A DNA stretch of 53,067 bases from Carboxydocella thermautotrophica. GTDB lineage: Bacteria; Bacillota; GCA-003054495; Carboxydocellales; Carboxydocellaceae. How positions within the stretch are numbered: position 1 is the stretch's first letter; each line of letters opens with the position of its first letter. The DNA is taken from positions 1 to 53,067 of the forward strand of contig CP028515.1 in NCBI GenBank assembly GCA_003054495.1, written 5' to 3'. Of the stretch, positions 16,611 through 23,714 are shown one piece after another. The position numbers and the translations under genes were made by a program. Under the pieces are notes generated by a model. It was given only the letters and a program-made list of their open reading frames with translations, ran no database searches and was not told the origin of the DNA.

Positions 16611-16616
16611 ATTATA
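16611..16616 (-). promoter_or_regulatory. Outward extended -10 promoter at the IS left end
   Basis: Read leftward, TGTTATAAT forms an extended -10 element overlapping the inner edge of the inverted repeat. A transcript would begin near 16604 and run about 130 nt to the GajA-like start codon. The -35 region is weak, as is usual for extended -10 promoters. Confidence 0.45.
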
Positions 16617-16743
16617 ACAAATTGATCATATTTATTACCATATTGCTCCGATTATCTCTTATTATCTACCATAATTTAAACTTGACTTTTTCAAAATCGC
16701 CCCATAATCGCGTTGGAGGCATTTTTCCCCTCTAATTCGATTG

Positions 16744-18246
16744 ATGGAGGCGATTTCTTTGTTAGGTTTCTGGCGTTCTCATGCAGATTATCAGGTCTGG
16801 TTAAAATCTAAACTTCAGTCTCTAGTTCCTGAGCATGAACCCCAAATCCGCTACTATCATTCTCTCATCGAAAAACTCTATGTCCTTGACCTTGACCCAC
16901 TGAAAGAGGTTATTGCCCCTTTATATCCTCCGCTTGGACGACCGGCCCAGAATCAGCCTGAGCTTTTTAGGATACTTGTTGCTATGGTTCATTGCAAAAT
17001 TGAAGACCCAACCAAATTTGTCCATCTCCTGAAATCTAATCCTGTTCTCGCCACTATCTGCGGTTTTGATCTGCACACTCCAGGGGTTGGTACTATTTAT
17101 GATTTCCTCAACCGTTTATGGCTGGAATATGCTCCGCAAAAGGCTGTTCAAAAACCAAAACCCAAAGGCCGCAAACGTCCCAAATCCGGAGAAAAATTGG
17201 TTCCAAAACATCCTGGAATTGTGAAAAAACTTGTTAACCAAGTGTTAAATGGCAGGGTCCTTAATAAACAACCGCAGAGAATTTTGAAGATGATATTAAA
17301 AGAGTGTGCCGTCAAACCATCGTCCAAACTAGGCCTGCTTGGCGACCCAGATAATGTAGCTGTGGCCGCCGACGGAGCCCCACTCCTAACCGGTGCCAGT
17401 CCCTATGGTAAAAAGCTGTGCGAATGCCACTCCAAAGGCATTTTTCGCTGCAACTGCAAACGCTCTTTTACCGACCCCAACGCTAACTGGGGATGGGACA
17501 GCTATCATGAACAATGGTTTTATGGACACACCCTATACTCTATTACTTCGGCAAATAGCCCAAATGACCTGCCTCTACTTTTAAATTTAGTACAGGGTTC
17601 TCGTCATGATAGCGTTACTTTCGTTTTCGCCTGGGCAGAATTACTGGACTTATATCCTGAATTTAGGTTTACAAAAGCCATTTTAGATTCTGCTCATGAC
17701 GTTTACGATATTTACCGGTTACTTGCTGCCAATAATACTGAGGCTTTTATTGATCTTAATAAGCGGGCTAAAGGCAAATCTTCCTATCCCTGTGCAGTGT
17801 CTGTTAACGACAATGGAGTACCTATCTGTCCAGCAGGCTTGCCTATGGTTAACTGGGGCTTTCAACAGGACAGATGCCGGATTAAATGGCGCTGCCCTAA
17901 TTACATGAAACTTGATCTATGCCCTAATCATGACAACTGCTCTCCCAGTAAATATGGCCGTGTAATTTATACTAAACCCAACTGGGATCTCCGCCTCTTT
18001 ACCCCCACTCCCCGTGGTTCTCAAGAGTGGAAAAAAACCTATGCCCGCAGAACCAGCGTGGAACGAACTCTCAAGAGAATTCTCGTTGATTACAAAATTG
18101 AACAGGCCAGAGCTCGTAGCAAGAAACGTTGGTTTTGGCAAGCGTTACTAGCTGCTATCAACCAGCACCTTGATGCTCAGATTTCTGTAATAAAACCCAA
18201 TATTCTACCCGAGATTGGTTTATCTGATTTTCAACAAGTTGCCTAA
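16744..18246 (+). CDS. DDE transposase, IS4/ISNCY-like
   Basis: About 500 residues. Likely catalytic acids: Asp in AAVADGAPLL-like AADGAPLL (near 213), Asp in AILDSAHD (near 317), and Glu in RTSVERTLKR (near 442), followed by the Y-x-x-E-like downstream segment. A basic linker (PKPKGRKRPKSG, about 135-150) precedes the catalytic domain, and Cys-rich segments (CECHSKGIFRCNCK; CPNYMKLDLCPNHDNC) suggest zinc binding. It appears intact, so the IS could still move. The start is uncertain among TTG 16741, ATG 16744 and a TTG at 16759 that has GGAGG upstream. The family name is from memory of general features. Confidence 0.75.
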   Translation: MEAISLLGFWRSHADYQVWLKSKLQSLVPEHEPQIRYYHSLIEKLYVLDLDPLKEVIAPLYPPLGRPAQNQPELFRILVAMVHCKIEDPTKFVHLLKSNPVLATICGFDLHTPGVGTIYDFLNRLWLEYAPQKAVQKPKPKGRKRPKSGEKLVPKHPGIVKKLVNQVLNGRVLNKQPQRILKMILKECAVKPSSKLGLLGDPDNVAVAADGAPLLTGASPYGKKLCECHSKGIFRCNCKRSFTDPNANWGWDSYHEQWFYGHTLYSITSANSPNDLPLLLNLVQGSRHDSVTFVFAWAELLDLYPEFRFTKAILDSAHDVYDIYRLLAANNTEAFIDLNKRAKGKSSYPCAVSVNDNGVPICPAGLPMVNWGFQQDRCRIKWRCPNYMKLDLCPNHDNCSPSKYGRVIYTKPNWDLRLFTPTPRGSQEWKKTYARRTSVERTLKRILVDYKIEQARARSKKRWFWQALLAAINQHLDAQISVIKPNILPEIGLSDFQQVA

Positions 18247-18445
18247 TTAGCTAAGCTCTTTTATTAAACAGGCTTAACTTCCGGTTGTTGTTAAAACTTC
18301 TGCTAACTACCGGTCTCTTTCCTATATCCTTTTTTAGGAAAGCGATGCTTTCTTTATGGCTACCTTTGCTATGTGAAGTTGTCAAGGTTCGATTTGGAAG
18401 TAATTATCCAGCATTACCCATTTCAATCATCGACTTTCCGAGATG

Positions 18446-18628
18446 CTACTGAAGAATATTACCAATCCACTTATCTTCATAAAGTCCCTTAGTATGATCC
18501 GATATAATTACAAGACAATTTGTTTTCTTTGAAAACCTCATTCCACCACTATTACCACATTTAAAAATATTCATCAGCTCTTCATTATTAATAACATCTC
18601 CTATTTTCAATCCTGGATCAAAACTCAT
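18446..18628 (-). pseudogene. N-terminal fragment of an McrA-like HNH restriction nuclease
   Basis: A 60-residue frame with good ribosome site and ATG. The segments IGDVINNEELMNIFKCGNSG, GMRFSKKTNCLVIISDHTKG and LYEDKWIGNIL match the start of large HNH endonucleases of the ScoMcrA/modified-DNA restriction type, which normally run on into HYTGMG and an HNH domain. Here a stop follows at once, and the IS end lies 65 bp further on. The gene was truncated, probably during IS insertion or a later deletion. It is an N-terminal recognition-domain remnant, possibly still translated. Confidence 0.65.
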
Positions 18629-18670
18629 AACAACTCCCCTTTCTGCTTTCTAACCGCTAATAAAGACCTA

Positions 18671-20317
18671 TCAAATCTCTACCCACCTGACCCTTATATT
18701 CACCACACTAAACTCCGGCGTTTTCTTAATCAGAATAGCCCTGCCGGTGCTGAGCCGCTTAATCTTATCTGGATGAACTACAAAGCTTTTATCCTTTTTC
18801 ACTGTTCCCACACCAGTTTCCCTAACCCCATCAACCTGCATGGTAGCTGTATAGCTGTCAACGGTGCCGGCTGATTCAGCAATAAAGGCGGCTGAATCAG
18901 GTACATCCTGACGGTGAATTATCTTGACGTTGGTATTGCCAAAGACTTGCTCCATCAGAACAGTGCTGCCATTCACTCTGAGGTCAGCCAGCTCCTGGGT
19001 GCTTAGAATGTTATGAAAACCGGCTTCCCTGGATTTGTTTATCAGATCTGTTACCTGAGGACCGGCAAACACTCCAAACTCGTCCAAAATGTTATATACC
19101 TTCTTATTCTCCTCCAACATCCTGGATGCTACTGTCTTAAGGTCATTGACGATCATTTTGCCTAAAGCCCGTGAAAACTCAGAAAACCTGAGGCTATCCA
19201 TGGACATGACCACTACCGCATGCTCACTGATGGCTTTATAGAGGTCAATAACTACCGGTGACTTGCTGGTAAGTTTATGGCCAATATCCGATTCGGCGAA
19301 AATTGCCAGGCGGTTTATTAGCCCTTTGACTCCTTTTTCATCCAGTTCATCTATAATTGCGGCGTATCTTTCTTGTTTCTGTTCGGGAAGTTTTTTCAGA
19401 AGAGCACTCAATGCGGTTGGTGTCAGCCACTCCGTAACATTCACTACATCGACTTTATGGCCAACTTCTCTGAAAATCTGGAAGGCTGTTTGCAGGTATC
19501 TTTCACATATCGCCTTATAATGCGGCTCGGTCCATTCACTGATTGAGATGAGCTTGTCCTTCAGTTCAGTGGGGTCACCGTTAACCATAGGGTTGTAATT
19601 ATGGCTCTGCCCTGTCATGGAGAAATAATAGAACTTGCGCCCGTACTTCTGAGCCAGTTTCATGCACCTGGCAGCCTGTTTTTTGGAACCTTTGCCATCT
19701 ACAAAAATAACCGGTATTCCTCTCTGACAACAGCTCTCGATTATGTTGTTGATAGTGGTGGTTTTGCCGCCGCCGGTAGCTCCTAAGATCAAGCCACCGC
19801 TGTTGAATTCCTCATCCGTAATTACTACCGGTTTGGCCTGTTCATTAACTCCAAGCAGAACACCATCTTCCGGGTGAGCCGTTGAAGTCAATTTCGTGAG
19901 AACCCTTTCATACCTCGGTCCTCTGAAATCCACTTCCCTTTCCGGCTCTTTCTGCTTTACCCAGGCAGGTCTGGTTTGATACCAGATCTCCAATCCAGCC
20001 CCTAAGACCGGACCAATAACCAACCCCAGCAGGAGCATTGATAACCAATCAAAATCGGCATAGGTCTGGTACTTGATTAAAGCCTTTATGCTGTCAAAAT
20101 AGCCGATAAAGCTTTTGTGGATTATAACCGCCAGTAATCCCAAACCGATGACAACAGCGGCATGAACCCGGATTTTCAGATTTAATCGCCTCGTTACGTT
20201 ACTATAAACCAGGCCAACAATAATCGCAGGCAAAGCGGCTACGGTTGCTGCTGCAATCAATAAAGCCAAGTAAAACCTTGAGGTTACATCTCTGTCTTTT
20301 TTGTAGCCATAGTTCAA
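18671..20317 (-). CDS. Type IV coupling protein (VirD4/TraG-like ATPase)
   Basis: A 548-residue protein. N-terminal membrane segments at about 13-38, 53-70 and 93-112, then an ATPase domain with Walker A GATGGGKTTT (179-188) and Walker B NILDEFGVFAG (near 408). This is the coupling-protein layout: it links the relaxed plasmid DNA to the secretion channel at the membrane. The TTG start overlaps the stop of the upstream Replic_Relax-like gene, so both are one operon. It is encoded away from the channel operon, next to the candidate oriT. Confidence 0.85.
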   Translation of the reverse strand: MNYGYKKDRDVTSRFYLALLIAAATVAALPAIIVGLVYSNVTRRLNLKIRVHAAVVIGLGLLAVIIHKSFIGYFDSIKALIKYQTYADFDWLSMLLLGLVIGPVLGAGLEIWYQTRPAWVKQKEPEREVDFRGPRYERVLTKLTSTAHPEDGVLLGVNEQAKPVVITDEEFNSGGLILGATGGGKTTTINNIIESCCQRGIPVIFVDGKGSKKQAARCMKLAQKYGRKFYYFSMTGQSHNYNPMVNGDPTELKDKLISISEWTEPHYKAICERYLQTAFQIFREVGHKVDVVNVTEWLTPTALSALLKKLPEQKQERYAAIIDELDEKGVKGLINRLAIFAESDIGHKLTSKSPVVIDLYKAISEHAVVVMSMDSLRFSEFSRALGKMIVNDLKTVASRMLEENKKVYNILDEFGVFAGPQVTDLINKSREAGFHNILSTQELADLRVNGSTVLMEQVFGNTNVKIIHRQDVPDSAAFIAESAGTVDSYTATMQVDGVRETGVGTVKKDKSFVVHPDKIKRLSTGRAILIKKTPEFSVVNIRVRWVEI

Positions 20318-20937
20318 AGGCTTTCCACCTCTTTCAGATCAAAGATTTTCACTATCGACTTGACTCTCTGATCCATGTTCCGCAAGAGGTGTTGCCGTAT
20401 ATTTTCATCCCCCACCAAATACCAAACCTGGCTGTAATCCGTTGATCGCAGATGCTGCATGAAGATCTTCTTCAACCGCTCTTTCCCTTTCCTGGTCAGT
20501 TCCACCTCTATGCCGACATACTCATCCCCTATCCTGGTTATGCCGTCAGGGATATGTAGTTGAACCCCAAACCCGGTTATGCCCTTCTCACTCCGGATCT
20601 CTCTCTCACTTTTCCAGTAACCATACTTCTTCTCGAAGTGAAGAGCTACATCCACCACTTTCAGGTCATGCTCATACTCTACCAGATTAACCCTGGCCGG
20701 AGACAGAACATCCCCTGCAGCACTTACTCCTTTATGGGTCGGGTAATAAACACCCGGTTGTGCATAGAAGATCTGCTCATGCACCAGGTAACCGTTGTCC
20801 ACCAGCCTTTTCAGGCGACGATAGACGTTCTGATGGCATACTCCCAGGTATTGGGCCATCTGGTAAGCCGTAGCCCGCTTATACTTGTTGATCCAGCGGA
20901 TCAGCATCAAATCTGCCGCAGTAAGACGCAAGCGCAA
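20314..20937 (-). CDS. Replic_Relax-like winged-helix protein (plasmid DNA processing)
   Basis: A 207-residue protein. The N-terminal winged helix-turn-helix (LTAADLMLIRWINKYKRATA onward, then CHQNVYRRLKRLVDNGYLV) is followed by a compact domain (VNLVEYEHDLKVVDVALHFE) with conserved His/Asp and several acidic residues. This is the pattern of the replication-relaxation family of Firmicutes plasmids and ICEs, linked to plasmid DNA relaxation and commonly next to coupling-protein genes. It is directly downstream of iteron-like repeats and a nested palindrome, its likely binding site. It may stand in for a classical relaxase, none of which is found here; that is inference. Confidence 0.7.
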   Translation of the reverse strand: MRLRLTAADLMLIRWINKYKRATAYQMAQYLGVCHQNVYRRLKRLVDNGYLVHEQIFYAQPGVYYPTHKGVSAAGDVLSPARVNLVEYEHDLKVVDVALHFEKKYGYWKSEREIRSEKGITGFGVQLHIPDGITRIGDEYVGIEVELTRKGKERLKKIFMQHLRSTDYSQVWYLVGDENIRQHLLRNMDQRVKSIVKIFDLKEVESL

Positions 20938-20975
20938 CCACCTTCCCCCACCCCAAAATTTACACTTGCTTCGCT

Positions 20976-21081
20976 AAGACCCAGGAGAAAGACTAATCAT
21001 AGGACCCAGAAGAAAAGCTAATCCAGGACCCAAGAGAGAAGCTCAGATAAGGACCCCAGAGGAATACCCGGAGAGGAATAC
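20976..21081. repeat. Iteron-like direct repeats, candidate origin of transfer or replication
   Basis: AGGACCC-type units (the first reads AAGACCC) begin at 20976, 21001, 21025 and 21050, spaced 25, 24 and 25 bp. The shared unit is about GGACCCAGAAGAAAAGCTAA. Two further GAGGAATAC copies follow at 21059 and 21073. The array lies between the Replic_Relax-like gene and a large palindrome. Confidence 0.75.
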
Positions 21082-21105
21082 TGGGAGAAAAGCAACTGCT
21101 GTTAA

Positions 21106-21255
21106 GGCCCCGCCGCGCCCAAAGCGGAGACAGCGCCCCGGTTCCTGACCTCGGCCTTGCTCTGCGATGATGCAAGGGCGAGGTCAGGAAATTTTGGAGG
21201 CTTTGCCGACAAAATAGGGGCGCGTGTCATAGGGGAAATAAGGCGCGGCGGGGCC
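21106..21255. repeat. Nested 150 bp palindromic structure beside the iterons
   Basis: There are three nested inverted repeats: outer 14 bp GGCCCCGCCGCGCC (21106-21119 with 21242-21255), middle 7 bp GCGCCCC (21133-21139 with 21217-21223), and inner 12 bp TTCCTGACCTCG (21142-21153 with 21179-21190) extended by GCCTTGC/GCAAGGG. All are perfect except the extension. The whole could extrude as a cruciform or fold as a single strand, as expected of an oriT or a single- or double-strand origin. It does not encode a recognisable protein. Confidence 0.75.
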
Positions 21256-21494
21256 ATTTTTCCCCAATACCAAGCAGATTTTATAGCTACAACCTTTTCT
21301 ACAAGTTTTACAATACAGTTAAATTATATCTTATATACCATGTAATAGCAATGCCAGACCAGATATCTCCATTATAGGCAAGAAAAGAATAAAGACAAGA
21401 GAAAAGAGATACCCTAGTTATTAAAACAGGGTAGCATTACCCCGACACCGCTCACGGCGACGGCTATAGGGTGTTTGCGATTTTGCACCATTAG
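21256..21494. other. AT-rich segment between palindrome and rep gene
   Basis: The DNA is AT-rich at 21290-21345 and could be the melting region of an origin. A short direct-repeat-poor stretch leads to the end of the primase-like gene. No gene is supported. Confidence 0.4.
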
Positions 21495-22838
21495 TTAGCC
21501 TGTGTCTGGCCCACGATTATGGGGTGGCGATTTACTGCTGTAAAATATCCATTCTCCGTTTACGACCTCTAAAGTCAGTTGATATGGCGTTGTTAACTTC
21601 TGCTGGGCCTGGTGGCTATTCCTCTTCTTGGCGGTTACGACTTTATTGCGGGCGGCTGCAGTCAATCTGTATTCAGTTTTAGCGGCTCTGCCTTGGCCGG
21701 TTGTTTTTTGTTCTATTACCCCCTCTTCTTTTAATGCTTGCAGAGCTTTTTTGACGCTCCTGAGCGGTGCCTTTATTTTTTCAGCCAGTTTGGCCTGGGA
21801 GATCTGAATAATGCCGCCGTTTCCTCTGAGCAGGTTAAGGATATCCTGTTTGATCTCATCCAAATGCAGATACTTTCTTTCTTCCCGGGTTTTCTTTTTG
21901 CTGACTAACCGGTAGTGAAACGGAATGCCGGTAAGCTTCTGGACCCACTTGGCTGATGGTCCTCTGTATTTGTCTTTATAGGCACTCCGGATTTTGGTCT
22001 TGAGGTCAGCTATGGTTAAGGGGTCCTCTTGGGTGTTGCGTTTATTCCAGTCCATCAGGATTTCCAGGGCTTGTTCTTCGGAATATCCTTCTACTTTCAT
22101 AGCCAGTGCGAGGGTAAAGGCGGCATGATCCCTGTACCCGACAAAATCATAGCCCTGCAGCATCTTCTTGAAGGCAGGATGCTTTAGTATTCCTTTGGGC
22201 AAAATGCAGACAGCGGCCCCAGGCTTGTCCTCTATGACTTCAGTCTGGTTGATGTCCCGCCAGTCCAGGAAAAGGCTCAGGTTGTAGATATTGGGTTCAA
22301 AGAACAGTACATTCTTGGGGATGCGAAGATATCTCTCTGCACCCACTGCATTAGTGTCGGCGTTAATGGCCTGGGCAACGGCTTCGGTGAGGGCGTTATA
22401 TAAGCCGATGGCTTTCGGGGTAGCCCATACCGGCTCAATTTTCCAGTAAACATGGTAGCCATTGGGGCTTTTATTGATGATGGTGGGGACCGGCAGGCCG
22501 GCAGCATCAACCGCTTCCAGGATGTCAATAAGGGTTGTTTCCGGGTCATCAATGTCTACAAAGATTGCATTAAGCCAGCGGAGTGCCTGCCGGTCCCGGC
22601 GGTCATTGCGGTAAAAGGCGTTGGGGGTGAAATAGGTCGCCCTTTCTATTTGCTTGTAGAGACTGTTAAAGGTCTTGTAAGACCGATGGTAAACCAGGGT
22701 GTTGTTCATCAGGTCGGCAAGAAAGATATGGCCGGGTTTCCAGTTTTCTTTGCCCGTATCGATAAGGCTTTCCTTGAGGAGGAAGTGAAGAGCTTCCTGC
22801 GCAGATATTTCGGATCTGTATTGAGCTGGCAGATTCAC
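21495..22838 (-). CDS. Primase-like plasmid replication protein (AEP-type) with C-terminal winged helix
   Basis: A 447-residue protein. Residues about 70-200 resemble an archaeo-eukaryotic primase catalytic core: FVDIDDP (93-99) gives the DxD metal site and INKSPNGYHVYW (121-132) the Gly-x-His motif. Residues about 215-300 form a helical linker (PriCT-like). About 326-395 is a winged helix (LAEKIKAPLRSVKKALQALK) with a basic tail. Such proteins initiate replication of plasmids or prime transfer synthesis. The GTG start has an AGGAGGGG site. The iterons and palindrome lie just downstream, so they and this gene probably form the replicon. Confidence 0.75.
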   Translation of the reverse strand: MNLPAQYRSEISAQEALHFLLKESLIDTGKENWKPGHIFLADLMNNTLVYHRSYKTFNSLYKQIERATYFTPNAFYRNDRRDRQALRWLNAIFVDIDDPETTLIDILEAVDAAGLPVPTIINKSPNGYHVYWKIEPVWATPKAIGLYNALTEAVAQAINADTNAVGAERYLRIPKNVLFFEPNIYNLSLFLDWRDINQTEVIEDKPGAAVCILPKGILKHPAFKKMLQGYDFVGYRDHAAFTLALAMKVEGYSEEQALEILMDWNKRNTQEDPLTIADLKTKIRSAYKDKYRGPSAKWVQKLTGIPFHYRLVSKKKTREERKYLHLDEIKQDILNLLRGNGGIIQISQAKLAEKIKAPLRSVKKALQALKEEGVIEQKTTGQGRAAKTEYRLTAAARNKVVTAKKRNSHQAQQKLTTPYQLTLEVVNGEWIFYSSKSPPHNRGPDTG

Positions 22839-22912
22839 TCTTTACCCCTCCTTTCGGCAAAGTTAAAGCCAAAATTTTTTTAGATTCGTCAAAATTTGTT
22901 TTTTTTAACCTC

Positions 22913-22940
22913 TTGCACAGTCAGAGAAAATTGTTATAAT
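22913..22940 (+). promoter_or_regulatory. Promoter of the candidate stand-alone RNA
   Basis: TTGCAC (22913-22918) and TATAAT (22935-22940) with 16 bp between. It faces away from the primase-like gene, so the transcript would not be antisense to it. Confidence 0.65.
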
Positions 22941-22946
22941 AAAAGG

Positions 22947-23177
22947 TGAACAACCAAAAAAGGCAATAGGAAAGCAGGGTTAATGGCTTTATTTTTTTGA
23001 ACCATTAACCGTTGTTTTGGGCAATAGGAAACCAGGGGGTAATGGCTTCTTAATTTTTCCAAAACCCTGCCCTTATGCCTGGTGGTTATAAATTGTTGGC
23101 AGCAATTTATAACCCGATATTTGGTTGTTGTTTTCCCTTGAAAATTTTCCTGCGATTTAGCAGGAAATTTTATTTTT
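22947..23177 (+). ncRNA. Candidate stand-alone structured RNA with internal repeats
   Basis: The RNA has a promoter, a closing helix of its own (AACAACCAAA 22950-22959 with TTTGGTTGTT 23121-23130), internal hairpins GGTTAATGG/CCATTAACC (22978-22986 with 23002-23010) and GGTTATAAATTG/CAATTTATAACC (23084-23095 with 23103-23114), and a terminator (TTTTCCTGC/GCAGGAAA near 23145-23168 followed by T residues). Two related segments beginning GGCAATAGGAAA at 22962 and 23020 lie 58 bp apart. GTTTTGG (23014) with CCAAAAC (23059) and ACCAGG (23031) with CCTGGT (23078) would cross as a pseudoknot. No protein frame is supported and no known family was recognised. Confidence 0.65.
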
Positions 23178-23233
23178 GCGTAGAATAGGTATTACAAAAG
23201 CGTATACTGCTCCCCTTGTAAATGAGGGGTTGG

Positions 23234-23281
23234 AGAGAGAAAACCTTCCGCGGCGGCCAAACCAGGGGAGGTTTTCTCTCT
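23234..23281. terminator. Long hairpin between the RNA and the small gene
   Basis: AGAGAGAAAACCT (23234-23246) pairs perfectly with 23269-23281, followed rightward by TTT. It ends just before the stop codon of the leftward small gene and may serve both strands. Confidence 0.6.
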
Positions 23282-23282
23282 T

Positions 23283-23516
23283 TTATGAGCAGTTCTTCAT
23301 CCATTCGTTTAATGTGATTTGATCGAATTGCCGGGCTTCGTCCAGTTTGATATATTGCTCGATCAGGTCAGGACGATCTTTTGCCAGCCTTAAGGCTGCT
23401 CTTAAGATTACTGATTGATCTTCACAGCTTTCTAGAAAATCAATAATATCCTGATGAAAAAGGGGCTGTAAACGGACAGTCTTAATCCAAGGTTCAGGCA
23501 GTTTTTTCCTCGCCAT
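23283..23516 (-). CDS. Small hypothetical basic/helical protein
   Basis: A 77-residue protein with an Arg/Lys-rich N-terminus (MARKKLPEPWIKTVRL) and a helical remainder (ILRAALRLAKDRPDLIEQYI). It resembles short plasmid DNA-binding or antitoxin-like proteins, but no family was recognised. I take the ATG at 23516, with GGGGGG at good spacing, rather than a TTG two codons upstream. It lies alone between the stand-alone RNA and the type I RM locus. Confidence 0.5.
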   Translation of the reverse strand: MARKKLPEPWIKTVRLQPLFHQDIIDFLESCEDQSVILRAALRLAKDRPDLIEQYIKLDEARQFDQITLNEWMKNCS

Positions 23517-23657
23517 TCTCAACCCCCCTTTTTTTCAGTGTTTAAATTCATATTATGATATTCGTTGTTGAATGAAATTTTCCTGCTGATTGGTAAAAAA
23601 AATTCATGTAATTCTGCAGGTCCGCATATAATGGTTTGATGTGGTACTGCAAGAGAA

Positions 23658-23687
23658 AACCCGGCTATATGAAAACATAGCCGGGTT
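23658..23687 (-). terminator. Terminator of the type I RM operon
   Basis: An 11 bp perfect stem (AACCCGGCTAT with ATAGCCGGGTT), followed leftward by TTTTCTCTT, 28 bp past the hsdM stop. A near copy of this hairpin occurs at 32115-32144. Confidence 0.8.
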
Positions 23688-23714
23688 ATGTTTCGCCTGG
23701 GGGGGAGGTAATAA

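Larger units (their letters stand above)
16588..18380. mobile_element. Complete IS element with terminal inverted repeats
   Basis: The ends are 25 bp inverted repeats, 16588-16612 and 18356-18380, matching at 23 positions (AACTTCACATAGCAAA core). They bound a single transposase gene. I could not see a clear target duplication. The element lies between the Gabija-like leader and a truncated nuclease gene. Confidence 0.8.

Noticed and set aside
23041-23177. CRISPR-like or tracrRNA reading of the two GGCAATAGGAAA repeats
   Set aside because: Only two copies, diverged beyond the core, and no cas gene in the window.
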